A stretch of 64,000 nucleotides of DNA, taken from positions 26,767,166-26,831,165 of the forward strand of contig JAJEKV010000003.1 of the NCBI GenBank assembly GCA_021234155.1, given 5' to 3'. Source of the stretch: Isoetes taiwanensis. Lineage: Eukaryota; Streptophyta; Lycopodiopsida; Isoetales; Isoetaceae. Under the pieces are notes generated by a model that was not told the origin of the DNA, did no database searches, and saw only the letters and a program-made list of their open reading frames with translations. Shown here one piece after another: positions 1-12,451 of the stretch. Position numbers and translations under genes: made by a program. Each line of letters starts with the position of its first letter. The stretch's first letter is position 1.

Positions 1-2364
1 CAGAATGTATAGGTTTCTAGGATTCCTATAAGGATGAAATACAACTATCGAAGAGGATATAATCTACGAGTAAGTGTTTTTGGTCTTGTTTTTGGTTTTT
101 CTTTTTTAAAAGGGCAATCTTGAGAATTACAAAAATGGATGTACAATGATGAAAACGATTTTTCGGGCAAAGACTATGCATTATAGCAATGTGGTCTGAG
201 AAAGTTTGATAATGTCAACGAGGGTATTACCAAAGTTTGAAAATAATAATGCTTGAGTAATAATGCTTGAGAGCAATTCCAAAGCTGTATGAGTCTTTTC
301 GAGTGCTTCAAAAATACCAATGAAGTAATATGGAATGATTATTTAAGTTTGCAATCGAGGTGCTTCGATCTTTGAGCAGTCACAACGAAAGGGACTTCAA
401 TCTCGAGCGAAATAGAGCTGGAATCGAAAGCGAAAGCGAGCAAAATGATATCAAAATATTGATCGCCAAAATCACGAGAGGTATATCTCGAGGGGTGTCG
501 ATTTGATCTGTATCTTTGGTTTAAGAACTGTTCCCCTCACAAAACTAGCTCGGCCGAGTGATTTTAGGCCTAATTTGAGCAATTTCTCACGGATCAAGTG
601 CCACAGAGGGTCCCCAAGGTCTCGGAAAAGGTTCAGGAGTTGATCTCGGGGGAAAATTGGCGGGATTCAATCAAATTTAAACGCAATTGGCGGATTTAGC
701 GAGTTCCCCATTTCTTAGGGTTCATCGAAAATTCTTAAGGGTGATATATCCCACGGGCATAAACGAGTCCGGCGCTTACGTATATAAGGAATAGTGTTGA
801 CCCCATTATTAAATTTACGTGCCACCTTGAGAGGGACACCCGGCAGGTGTCGGCCCCCCGCCCTACTTTGCCGCGTGGAAAAATTTGGGGGTGACGGAAC
901 TATGAGAAATAGATAGGGTAGATAGGCTAGAATAGGTTTTTTTTTTTTTTTTTTTTGGCACGCATCCCAAGAATCCGGTTTTGAAGGCCTTCCCAAAGGT
1001 TTTTCAAATTTAAAAAAGGCTATGTTAGCTCTTTTTTTGCCAAGCTTTCCATCTAGAAGGTTTTCAAGGTCAAACTGAAACATTTAAATTTTTGTCCATT
1101 TTGACCCATGGTCAATAAATATTGCAACATAGGGATGGTGAAAAAGTCATGGGAAAAAGATGGGAAAAGGGTGTAAATAGGCTATACTAGGGTTTAGGAA
1201 GATGAAATGAGAATGAGAAAAGAGTTTTCTTGCCTTTGAAGTTTTTCAAGATCATTAGGGGGCAATTCTCAATTGAAGGTAGGATCAATAAAAAAAATGG
1301 GTAGTGAAATGATGGGAAAAGGTCTCAAAAGTGAAAAACATGGTGAGAGAAAGGTTATAAAAGGTTCATAGGACATAAAAAAGGTGGATATGGAATGAAG
1401 ACAAGATGGGTACCTCTGTAGCACTTGATTTCATCTCAGATTGTCTCTAATGCTCAAATCATACCTCATAGTGAAGATACATTTGCTCAAAGCCTAAGGG
1501 TCTTCCAAACTTCTATAAGGGTCTTCCAAACTTCAAGGCTAGAATAAGAGCATGTTTCACTTCCAAGATGGCATCCTTGTATGTGTGACTTCAAACTACT
1601 AATGAAACTCAAGCAAGCTTCATAAGGTTGAGCTTTGGTAAAACATCTTGTGCTTCCTTGATAATCTTGCTATAGCCTTTGCCTGGTCTTCAAATCAAAG
1701 GAAAATGTTAAACAAATGGGAATGTGTCTAAAAGGTATTTTACCTCAAGGAAAAGATTAGGCTATAAAAGGAGATCCCCAATGCCTTCCAAACTTGGTCA
1801 AATGTCTTCCAAACTCTAATGGGATCACAATAGCCTGAAACTTTTCCTTAGAGGAAATATGGATGAAACAAAGTTTTTGATAATAGATGCTAGTCCATGT
1901 TGCGAAATGGGCAACATCTCCTCAAAAGGAAAGAATAGGCTGGTCCCCTCAACCCTAACAGATGTAGACTTAGACTGAGGATCTTCAAATACTGGTGCAG
2001 GTGACAGAATGATGTAGAGTAATGAAATGAGTGGTATGAGTGTAATATGAACTCTGCTATGGTGGAAATGTGGTGCAGAGCATTGTAGGGAATGAAAATA
2101 AAAGGATAGAAGGTTGAAATGGAATGTAAGGCAACTTATAGGCAGATGAAAATGGAGGAGAAAAGAATGAACACATATATGACATAAATCAAGGTTAGCA
2201 TGAGTGCTAAGCGAGATGTGGAAAAGTATATATGGATAGCACTCTAGAACTCCAATGGAGAAGCAAGGTCTCATGAAGAATAAGCCCGGTATGAAAAGCA
2301 GATGAAATGTTTTGACAAATGGCCCTGTCATGACAACATAGAACTCATTAATAGGTAATAATCA
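1..2364 (-). repeat. 3' LTR of element A (cut by window start)
   Basis: Positions 1-1917 match 8781-10712; roughly 1,090-1,850 looks identical to the other copy. The end at 2364 is inferred from a CA terminus followed by a polypyrimidine run (2368-2376, a purine tract on the element strand). The sequence after 1917 has no partner because the other LTR is cut there. Confidence 0.7.
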
Positions 2365-2929
2365 AAGCCTTTATCCCTTGTGGCCACATTCCTGCAGCTA
2401 AACAGAAAACACCATATTAAACCTCAAAGGAAATATGCTAGTGAGAAGAAATATTAAAACCTCAACTTTGAAATTATAAACTAACCTATTCTAAGCTAGA
2501 ACAAATGCTTATATAGAAGTGAAGAGGCTCAAGCGAGGCATCTTTGAGGCCAATATCTTTAAGGTGTTGAATATTAATGGGATTTGGCAGCTCTAATCGT
2601 ACCAAGATCTGCCAACCTATAAGATGAGCAACCCGACATCTCCTAGAATCGATAAGGGCCTTCCGGGGTTTTCAAACTTTGAAAGCTTTCCTTCACCTGC
2701 TGACATTCCACTTTAAAACTAATTCCATAGGTGCAAACTTGTCTGTAGTTTGTGAGCGACCTTGAAAGCTTCTTTGCACTCTTAACCTTCTTTGACAAAT
2801 TGTAATTTCTCTGCAACAAACCTTTCTTCATCTAATTTTTACGAGAACTTCATACACGGTGCTTCAAGGCTTGAGAAAACTTCAACTCAAGCTTGAGTGC
2901 CATCCTTAGAGAAGGTATCTCTAACTTTC

Positions 2930-3891
2930 ATTTGGAATAACGACTTCTACTCCATATACTAAACTGAAAGGTGAGGCATTAGTAGCTACTTTAGAAGTAA
3001 TTCTATGAGCCCAAAGAGCATCATATAATTTCAAGTGCCAATCCCTTTGGTTTTGGCAACCTGTTTTACGCAAAATACCCTTAAGCACTTTGTTAGTAGA
3101 CTCGGCTTGGCCATTTCCTTGAGGATAATAGGTGAGCTTTTCACATGCTTGATCTTGAGGCTTGAAACAAAGGAAATTAATAACTTCATTAATAAAAGTA
3201 GAGCCTCTATCGGGTCAAAATTTTAAAAAGGAATGCCAAACCTAGAGCAAATATTCTCATGCAAAAATCTAGCAGTAGTATGGGCATTTGCTTTCCTTAA
3301 AGGTCTTTGCCGACCACTTAGTGAACAGATCTGTAGCCACAACAATGTATTCATCTTTGGGCTGAGGATGGGGATTGATAGGGCCAACATAGTCCAATCC
3401 CCAAACTTGAAATGGACGGGGAGACAATTCTGTAAGAGGAGGGGGATGCAAGATTCTTTTGCCAAAGATCGGCATTGATGACAAGTCTTTATAATATCAT
3501 AACAATCTTTAAATACATGAGGGCGAAATAACAGGACCTCAATATTTTCTTGGCGGTTGTGTCTGCACGCAAAATGACCACCACAAACACCTTTGTGATT
3601 TTCAGCAAGTACCGGGGCGACTTCATCTTCATCAACACATCTTAAGAGTACACCATCCCTATTTACCTTGCACAAGATGTCACCAACCAAGGAGTAAGTC
3701 AAACATTTTAACTTAAACTTGTAAGCTTGGCTTTTTGAAAATTCAGAAGGTATCTCGATCTTGAAGGAACCTCTAATAGGTTGTTGCCAACCTTGAGCTG
3801 GTATAGTTAACAAGTCCTGTTCATTTACAACAAGGTTAGTCATTTCTTCTTCTTGTATCAACTCCTCATGTTCAAAGTAGGCGTGAGGCAA
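2930..3891 (-). pseudogene. Element A integrase
   Basis: The region carries an HHCC-like zinc-binding segment with HNRQENIEVLLFRPHVF and CHQC, a catalytic-core segment near 3,280-3,480 (VWGLDYVGPI), and near 3,060-3,130 the strand containing GNGQAESTNK, typical of the glutamate region of retroviral-type integrases. It is the last pol domain before the 3' LTR. Fossil, broken. Confidence 0.7.
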
Positions 3892-5110
3892 GTATAAACT
3901 TCGGGTTGTTCAATACATGAATAACCTTTACCTTTAAATCATAAGATTGAAGCCTACAAGCCCACCTATGAAGTTTAGGTTTTTCTAATTTCTTACCATA
4001 CAAAAAGGCATGGGGTTGTCTTTGCATGTAGATAGTGGCTTGGGATTTTTGTAAAAGATGACCCCGTCTCTCGATCAAAAAGATGAGAGAAGGCAGCACT
4101 CCTTTCTATCTTAGCATACTTCTCTTGGTTTGAGACCATTGTTTGCTTGCAAAAGCAATAGGGTGTCTATCCTGCAAAATGGCAACTCCAGTGACCTTTT
4201 TAGTGATAGTTATGTAAACTTTAAATGGTAATGAAAGGTCGGAGTTTTTAAAAAGTGTAGAATGGCAAATAGCCTCTATGATCTGCAAAAAGCTTTTTTT
4301 TCACACTCATCGGTCCAAACAACAGGCCTATATTTACTTTCTCTTTTACTAACTTGGCCTACTCTAGTCAACTTAGAGATAGGACTAATAAGGTGAGAGA
4401 AATTAGGCACATACACTCTTAAGAAAGAGGTCATTCCCATAAATCCCTTGACTTCTTTAATTGTCCTGGGTGTTTGAAGCTTTTTTAAAGCTATGATCTT
4501 CTCTTGACTACTTGAAGGCCTTTAGCGAAACCTCATGGCCTAAGAGCTGGCCTTTGGATGCCAAAAAGATGCACTTCTTTGGGTTTAGATTAACTCAGTT
4601 TTTTACGCACAATGTAAATATCCTTGTTAGCTACGAAATATGATCACTTGTACCAGTACCTAAGCATAAATCATCAAGATAAACTCGAATTGCTCGAGGA
4701 GTCATGTTTGCAAAGAGCGGTATCCATAGCTCTACGAAATGTAGCAGGGGCATTCATTAAGCCAAAAGGCATCCTTTTCATTGCATAAGTTCCCCATGGA
4801 GTAATGAAGGATGTCTTTGGCTGATCTTCCTTTTGATGCTAATCTGATTAAAACCGGAGAAACCATCCAAAAATGAGTACATAGACTTACCCCACCACTT
4901 GCATAAAGTATTTCTTCAAAAAGGCAAAGGGTAACAATCTTTGCAAGTAGCTTTATTTAGATCTCTATAATCCACACATATTCTTAGAGAACCATTCTTT
5001 TTAGAACTGGAACAATACAAGAAACCCAAGAAGGGTTCACAATGTCAACTATCAAACTGACTCCTGCATTTTGAATAATTCACGCTTGATAAGATCTAAA
5101 AGTGAGGAAT
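3872..5110 (-). pseudogene. Element A reverse transcriptase and Ty3-type RNase H
   Basis: The complement around 4,930-4,990 gives the RT segment [14 protein letters not shown], and the complement around 4,660-4,700 gives an LDD-type catalytic region. Further left, 4106-4288 carries the start of a Ty3 RNase H (VAILQDRHPIAFASKQWS) and 3872-4099 its end. Fossil, broken in several places. Confidence 0.7.
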
Positions 5111-5139
5111 TAATTCTTCTCAATCTCTGCATGGCGGGT

Positions 5140-6268
5140 TTAGTATCTTCCACGAACTTTTATCTCAAACTCACAAATGCTCCTATCAACCCCTTTCAAT
5201 TCTGAATATTCCCATGCAAAAACATCCACCCAATCTTCAAAGTACTTAATCATTTTACCTTTGCAATCTTCATCATATAGATCTCCCATTTGCAAAGTCC
5301 TGGACATACCTCCTTTGTGTACTTCAAGTTCTTTGTGTGATTCCTCTTGTGCTAGGTTGATGGTCAAGATAGGATGAAACTGAGAGAGTTCATCTTCATC
5401 TAGGACATCTTCCTTGATAGCTCCCTCAGAGAGATGCTCTAAGAGTGTTTTCCTGCACAAAGAATCAGCCTCAAAGTTTTTAGACCTTGGAATATGATAA
5501 ATTTCCCAATGATCAAAAAAAGTTAGCAATTCTCGAGCTTGTGTGTTCAGATCCTCCATATCTTGATGTTTTGTTTGGTATTCTCCCAAAATCTGTTTGC
5601 AAACAAGTTGTGAGTCTCCATAGATAACAATATGGGAAATATTCGGGTAAAAGCATGTTAGGGTGTACCACTTTTGGAACCTGCAAAAGTACATACACTA
5701 GGTACTTCAGAACTGGGTACTTTTTCATTTTTATTTTCATTAAAACTAGTACAAATATCCAAGATAAAAGTCAAGGACGCATTAATATTCAAAGTTAAGA
5801 TAAAGATAATGCTACCGGAGACTAAAATATATATAAAAGTTCTAGAATGTACCTTTTATTGAGATATTACACAGGTACCCAGTACCCAGTCCTGGGTACC
5901 TTTTTAGGTACTTTTTTGGTCACTAAATAATACTTTTTAAGGGACACCCTAACGTGCTTTTACCCATTCATAAACCTTGCTTCCTGTAGGCCTGCAATGA
6001 GGGCCCTATATTCTGCTGCATTAGAAGAAATATTAGGATGGATTCTCCCTATCTTAGTCATCAGCTTAAGATCTGCATCCTTCAGAATAGCAGCAGAAGA
6101 AGCAATCCCTAATTTCTTAGACATACCTCCATCAAACCAAAGGTAGGCCTTGTTTTCTTTTGGATCAGGGGACTCTACATGAGCAAAGTTGATAACTTCT
6201 GCATTTATATCAACATCTAGACCTAAACTGTAAACTCCTAACTCCTCTTTCACGCAAAATATCCACAT
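5140..6268 (-). pseudogene. Element A extra (archaeal-type) RNase H
   Basis: Two parts of one RNase H fold are visible on either side of the MITE at 5645-5965. The upstream part has LWFDGGMSKK and NAAEYRALIAGLQEA, matching the first Asp and the Glu helix of type I RNases H. The downstream part has IYGDSQLVCKQ, matching the later Asp strand. The domain lies before the reverse transcriptase, whereas a second, Ty3-type RNase H follows it. Dual RNases H are known in the plant Tat lineage. Fossil, broken. Confidence 0.75.
5645..5965. mobile_element. 321-bp MITE with terminal inverted repeats
   Basis: The ends are inverted copies: GGGTAAAAGCATGTTAGGGT on the left and the complement of GGGTAAAAGCACGTTAGGGT on the right, with one mismatch in 22 bp. 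ATTC flanks both sides (5641-5644 and 5966-5969), a likely 4-bp target duplication. The interior is AT-rich and non-coding, with several GGTACC/GGGTACC-like motifs. It splits the extra RNase H domain of element A, so it inserted later. The superfamily is not assigned. Confidence 0.8.
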
Positions 6269-6506
6269 CTATGAATCTAATGTTAGCGGAAGGGTGGGTT
6301 TGGTTTACCGGTTTAATGGAAGTTGCTCCATTTGAAATAGTGCAAATACCTTGAGACCATATAGGCCTAGCATCTACTGTTTTCATCCACCTTCTTCCCA
6401 ATAATAAATCATAGATGTTAGCATGGTTAACATTCTCAAAGTCAACAACCACAAATGTAGCTAAGACAATGATCCCCCCAGATAATGAGGACACATTTCT
6501 CACCAC
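6210..6506 (-). pseudogene. Element A aspartic protease region
   Basis: The translated piece contains YDLLLGRRWM, matching the I/LLGRxWM-type segment after the flap in plant Ty3/gypsy proteases. It lies between the gag zinc knuckle and the extra RNase H, as expected for pol order. Fossil, broken. Confidence 0.55.
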
Positions 6507-7071
6507 TCCCTTTGGTACTACCTTAGCATTGGAAAAGGATTTTTAGAACAATAGAAGTGTTGTCTTCTACTTTGAGATTCAGTGTTTTCATAACATGATA
6601 AGGCATGACATTTAGGAGGAACCTCCATCCAACAAAACTTTATCTAAATGGGAGGTACCTATAGTAGCACTACAAATAAAAGCACCGGATCTTCAGTGTG
6701 CTCGGGTAAGGTTACGAAACGTTGTTGCAAGTTTACGCAGCAATTTCTTCAACATTTTGGGTATTCTTGATGAGCTTTTCCCTGTATGATGGTGCAATCC
6801 TTAATAAAGTTAGTAAGTCTGATAACCTTGGAGTTTTTCATAAGCAATTCAAATTCATCAAGCTCGAGAATCTTTACGTTTATACCTTTGAACAGGGGAA
6901 GGAGCTATATCACGAGGATTAGGCTGAAATGTTACCTTAGGAGCTACACTTGGTGGGACAGAACTTGCGGATGTACACTGAATGGAGCCTAGCACGTGTT
7001 TGCACAACCATAACATCTTGTTCTTCTTGTTCTTACGCACAAGTCTCAATAAAACTAATATTGGACACTGT

Positions 7072-8034
7072 TTACCTTTTTCTTGCTTTGCAAGGTAATT
7101 CTTGACAACTGCTTGAGAACTTCTCTTCATGACCTATCTCTTTGCAAAAGAACAAAGCAGGACATTCTCTACCAAAATGGCCCCTTTTGTGGCATTTAGG
7201 ACAAGATCTTGCAAAGCAATTTTCAGCCCTATGATAGGGTTTACCACAGTTTTGTGCATTCGGTATGGCAGAGCTAGAAGAAGGAGCATTATTACTATTT
7301 TTCAACTCCATGAGTTGTTTGGTAACTTCTAAGAGAGCTTCAGATACCTTACTTATCTCAGATTTCATTTACGAAACACGAGGGTCTAGCTCTTCGACTT
7401 TTGGCTTCTTCTTTTCCTTCTGAACCGCATACAGGGGGCAGCATTAGCATAGTGCGACTTCGTGCAAGTATCATGATGAGGAGGGTAGAATGGATCTCGA
7501 TTTCATCATCAGGCGAGATAGCTTAGCATTTCTACTAAATCTACAGCCTTTACAAATGTCTTATGGATTGAATCTAGCTCACCAAACTTTTGAAGTTTTA
7601 ATAACTTTCTATAAATCTTAGGCTGGACATCGGACCTCGATAAAGGAAGCAACCGGATGCAAAGTTGGGTGGGAAACATGGTTCCTATTACACACCCAGC
7701 AAATAAGAGTTAAATCTTTCCACATCTTTGTTTCACACTTTCACCGATTTAATAGAAAAGGAATTGAGCTCAAAAACAAGGTCACTGGGGTGAAGTAGTC
7801 TTACCAAACCTTGACGAAACCTTTGTTCCAATTCATCCCACTTAGTACCTATCGACGGTTCGAAATCCAACCGGGATCGGCCTCATCACCTTTCATGCAT
7901 TTGATAAACTCGGCAAACCTGGTACCTTTCTTCTTTCCATGCTCCTCATAATATTCTTCAAAATTCTTCAAGAAATGGTTAGCATTCATGGAAGAATCAT
8001 AACAAGGGGAAGAAAGCAGGTATAGTGAGCTCAA
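7072..8034 (-). pseudogene. Element A gag remnant with zinc knuckle
   Basis: A CX2CX4HX4C knuckle (CPKCHKRGHFGREC) lies near 7,180-7,225, preceded by another cysteine/histidine cluster. The piece at 7849-8034 looks like the core of a plant Ty3/gypsy capsid region. Gag sits next to the 5' LTR as expected. Fossil, broken. Confidence 0.6.
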
Positions 8035-8229
8035 ATTGGTAAGGAGCTTGTGGAGGAAGAGGCAAAGCGAAACATTTGTAACATTTCTTTGTGGAACTGG
8101 TAGCCACTTTCATGCTTACCCCTACTAGATCTGGTTGACTGTTACCTCGGGTTGCTGTGTGAGCTCAGTGAGTCTTTCTTGGTGCCATGGAGTTCAACTT
8201 CGGTGAAAATCTCGGTAGAACCTCCAAAA

Positions 8230-10712
8230 TGTTAGCCTAAAACACGGAATTTTAGCCTAACCTCAAAGGAATCTTAAAGCAAAGTGGTTAGAACCTCCGG
8301 ATCACTTAGGGTGATCAATCCTTGTCATATGAAACCAGAAAATTCATTTTTGAAGTGCTAGTTTTTTCAAAATCACTAGAGTCCCTGAAACTGAAAAAAC
8401 TGTCAGAGCAAAAACTGAACTTGCAGGCACACCTTGAGAGATTTTGAAGATCTGATTGGTGTTATAAGTGGTCAACAAGCAGAGGAAAATGGTGGAGAAG
8501 ATTTCACTTGACTTGAATAAGGGAGGGTCAAGAAAATCGAGATCAAAGGCAGGTCAAAAAGTTGGCCAGTGCCAAAACAGAGAGCCAAATTTTGCAGATG
8601 GAGTTTGATGAGAAATTTTGGGTTGGGATCTGTGCAGACAACTTCAAAATAGCCTCTAGATCACGTGCAAAAGGTTTGAATAGCAAAAGGATGTTTTAGT
8701 TTTCCTGTAAGTAAACAAAACCTCAAAAAAAAACAAACTCGCGGATGAGTTATGAAAAGAAATCTTTTTATATGTTTTCTCCGAATGTATAGGTTTCTAG
8801 GATTCCTATAAGGATGAAATACAACTATCTGAAGAGGATATAATCTCTGAGTAAGTGTTTTTGGTCTTGTTTTTGGTTTTTTTCTTTTTTAAAAGGGCAA
8901 TGCAGAATTACAAAAAATGGATGTACAATGATGAAAACGATTTTTCAGGCAAAGACTATGCATTATAGCAATGTGGGTAGAAAGTTTGATAATGTCAATA
9001 GGGTATTACCAAAGTTTTGAAAATAATAATGCTTGAGTAATAATGCTTGAGAGCAATTCCAAGGCTGTATGAGTCTTTTCGAAAGTGCTTCAAAAATACC
9101 AATGAAGTAATATGGAATGATTATTTAAGTTTGCAATCGAGGTGCTTCGATCTTTGAAGCAGTCACAATCTAGGGACTTCAATCTCGAGCGAAATAGAGC
9201 TGGAATCGAAAGAAGAGAGCAGAGCAAAATGATATCAAAATATTGAATCGCCAAAATCACAGAGGTATATCTCGAGGGGCGTGTCGATTTGATCTGTAAT
9301 CTTTGGTTTAAGAACTGTTTCCCCTCACAAAACTAGCTCGGCCGAAGTGATTTTAGGCCTAATTTGAGCAATTTCTCACGGATCAAGTGCCTGAGAGGGT
9401 CCCCAAGGTCTCGGAAAAGGTTCTGGGAGTTGATCTCGGGGAAAATTGGCGGGATTCAATCAAATTTAGGCACCTAATTGGCGGATTTAGCGAGTTCCCC
9501 ATTTCTTAGGGTTCATCGAAAATTCTTAAGGGTGATATATCCCACGAGGCATAAACGAAGTCCGCGGCTTACGTATATAAGGAATAGTGTTGACCCCATT
9601 ATTAAATTCACGTGCCACCACGAGAGGGGACACCCGGCCCATTAATCCGCCCCCCACGCCCCGCCGTGGAAAAATTGGGGGTGACCTGGAACTATGCAGA
9701 AATAGATAGGGTAGATAGGCTAGAATAGGTTTTTTTTTTTTTTTTTTTTTTTGGCACGCAACCCAAAAAACCAGTTTTTAAGGCCTTCCCAAAGGTTTTT
9801 TTAAAATTTAAAAAGGAAATGTTAGCTCTTTTTTGCCAAGCTTTCCATCTAGAAGGTTTTCAGGTCAAACTGAAACATTTAAATTTTTGTCCATTTTGAC
9901 CCATGGTCAATAAATATTGCAACATAGGGATGGTGAAAAAGTCATGGGAAAAAGATGGGAAAAGGGTGTAAATAGGCTATACTAGGGTTTAGGAAGATGA
10001 AATGAGAATGAGAAAAGAGTTTTCTTGCCTTTGAAGTTTTTCAAGATCATTAGGGGGCAATTCTCAATTGAAGGTAGGATCAATAAAAAAAATGGGTAGT
10101 GAAATGATGGGAAAAGGTCTCAAAAGTGAAAAACATGGTGAGAGAAAGGTTATAAAAGGTTCATAGGACATAAAAAAGGTGGATATGGAATGAAGACAAG
10201 ATGGGTACCTCTGTAGCACTTGATTTCATCTCAGATTGTCTCTAATGCTCAAATCATACCTCATAGTGAAGATACATTTGCTCAAAGCCTAAGGGTCTTC
10301 CAAACTTCTATAAGGGTCTTCCAAACTTCAAGGCTAGAATAAGAGCATGTTTCACTTCCAAGATGGCATCCTTGTATGTGTGACTTCAAACTACTAATGA
10401 AACTCAAGCAAGCTTCATAAGGTTGAGCTTTGGTAAAACATCTTGTGCTTCCTTGATAATCTTGCTATAGCCTTTGCCTGGTCTTCAAATCAAAGGAAAA
10501 TGTTAAACAAATGGGAATGTGTCTAAAAGGTATTTTACCTCAAGGAAAAGATTAGGCTATAAAAGGAGATCCCCAATGCCTTCCAAACTTGGTCAAATGT
10601 CTTCCAAACTCTAATGGGATCACAATAGCCTGAAACTTTTCCTTAGAGGAAATATGGATGAAACAAAAGTTTTTGATAATAGATGCTAGTCCATGTTGCC
10701 CGAAATGGGCAA
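8230..10712 (-). repeat. 5' LTR of element A (cut by LINE A junction)
   Basis: It begins with TGTTAGCC at 8230, the plausible inner boundary, and is collinear with the left LTR from 8781. Homology stops at 10712, where LINE A sequence starts. Together with the unmatched part of the left copy, the full LTR would be about 2.9 kb. No primer-binding site was recognised with confidence inside 8230. Confidence 0.7.
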
Positions 10713-12451
10713 CAGTACCTTATGGTTCTCTCCCATGCTCTCACTTCCATCGGTTTTTGCCCTGTTTCAAGGACCATAATTGTCAGCGGTGTGTTTGTCC
10801 TTACCCTGAATTCCTGTCTGTGCCATTGCCTAAGAATTCCTTCCTGCTTTTCCCAGTTTCTTTCTGTTAAACCTGGCCCCCATGCTTCTGCTCCGTACAA
10901 CTGAGTGGTGGCTATTGCTGCACTGAATAGATAACATTTGATGTCCCAATCAGTTATTCTACTTCTGTTACAGAAGTTTTTCATGTTAAAGTAGCTTCCT
11001 ATAGCTGATTGGAATCTGGCGTTAGCTCCTTTGGCCCATTTCCCTGTGCCATGCGCATCATAACCTAGATATCTGTATTCTGTTGCTTCCTCTATCTCTT
11101 TATCTTTATATCTGAAAGGTTTATGCCTGTTCTTATGTCCAAAGATGACTATCTTAGTTTTTGCTAGATTCACTGTCAGCCCTGTATCCTCACAGAATTG
11201 TTCTAGAATTTTGAGCAGTCTGTGCATTCCTTTGTTTTTTGTTGCCATCATACTGAGATCATCCGCATATAGCATTATCGGTACCTTCGTGTCTCCTAGT
11301 GTGGGGGCATACCCGTCCCCTTTCTGTTCTGCTATGTATCCCTGTAGTGCGTCTATGTATATTCCAAACAGAGTTGGGGATAACGGGCAGCCCTGCTTTA
11401 CACCGGTGTCACAGATTATCGGCTGTCCTTCCTATTCCATCTTAGCATACACCTTCTGGTACAGTCTTGCGATCGATCCTACTATATTTCTCGGGGCTTG
11501 CATGTCCATCAGTCTTTTTAGCAGCTTCTCTCTCGAGACTGTATCAAACGCTTTTCTAAAATCTACAAAGCAACAGATTATTTTCCTTCCCTGCACTTTG
11601 TTCTGCTCTATTAATATCCGAAGGGTCACGAGGTGATCTGTGGTTGAGTGCTCCGGTCTGAACCTTGCCTGCGCTTGTGCTCTCATATTTCCTTCTTCTG
11701 CCCATTTCTTTAGTTTGTTATCCAATACCTTTCCAAACCATTTTGCGAAAATTGAGCTTACCATTATCGTCCTATAGTTCCCTGGATCTTTTCTATTTCC
11801 TGCCTTATGTAGAGGTATGACTCTGTTGTATGCCCATCTGTCTGGGAGTCCCATATGTATGATGCCATTGAAAATGTCTGTAACCTGTCTGCCAATTTTT
11901 GTCTCAGCACACTTCAGCAGTTCCACGGTCAGGCCGTATAGATCCGGTGCTTTATGATTGGCCATCTTGTTTAGGGCTAGCATTACTTCTAACATGTTGA
12001 AGCATGGTTTGTCCGGGTCATGCTGTATTGGTATTGGTACTGGAGGTGCCCCTGTCTTGTATAATTTGTCCAGGTAACTCTCCCATCCTTCGGTTCCAAT
12101 GCCATCTTGTTCGTTCCTGGTTTTCATATTGCTACCCCCACCTTTATTTTTGAATCCTCTCCAAAATCTTCGGGGCTGTTTTTTCAGCATTTTCCCCATG
12201 TACCATTGGTGCTGTAGCAGGTTATTGTATCTTTTCTTCTTCAGTAATTTTATGTATGCTGCCTTTTCTTCCTGGTATGTCTCCTTTCCCCTGTGTTTTC
12301 TTATTTTCCTCTTGTATTCTCTACACTCATCATCATACCATACTGAAGCTCTGAATGCCCCAAACACATCTGTTGCTACCCTTACCATGATGTCATTTAG
12401 GGTGTTCCCATTATCACTTGCATTATGTTTTCCCCAGTCCCATTTTCCCAT
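10713..12451 (-). pseudogene. LINE A reverse transcriptase (one internal stop, C-terminus lost)
   Basis: The finger region has RVIPLHKAGNRKDPGNYR, followed by the palm Asp strand CCFVDFRKAFDTV, GVKQGCPLSPTLFGIYID, and the catalytic YADD box (LYADDLSMM, near 11,250-11,275) with LTVNLAKTKIVIFGHK after it. The two open stretches 12451-11432 and 11275 onward are in the same frame; a TAG at 11432-11434 and the lack of an ATG separate them. The thumb and connecting region continue to ERTIRYC, where the frame runs into LTR sequence of element A. The usual C-terminal zinc region (seen in LINE B) is missing. Confidence 0.85.

Larger units (their letters stand above)
1..10712 (-). mobile_element. Tat-like Ty3/gypsy LTR retrotransposon (element A), broken
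   Basis: A large LTR element reads right to left. Its two LTRs match over at least 1.9 kb. The inner region shows, in element order, a gag remnant with zinc knuckle, aspartic protease, an archaeal-type RNase H, reverse transcriptase, a second Ty3-type RNase H and integrase. The extra RNase H is the mark of the plant Tat lineage. The left LTR runs off the window start and the right LTR ends abruptly against LINE A. The inner region is broken in many places (roughly ten or more). Long stretches of the LTRs are nearly identical, which suggests a fairly recent insertion. A 321-bp MITE lies inside the extra RNase H. Confidence 0.85.

Noticed and set aside
3233-3478. Plus-strand frames across 3.0-6.9 kb and 10.6-13.9 kb
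   Set aside because: They are shadows of element A and LINE A coding on the minus strand.
10643-10712. C-terminal 23 residues of the LINE A RT frame
   Set aside because: They are encoded by LTR sequence of element A after the junction.
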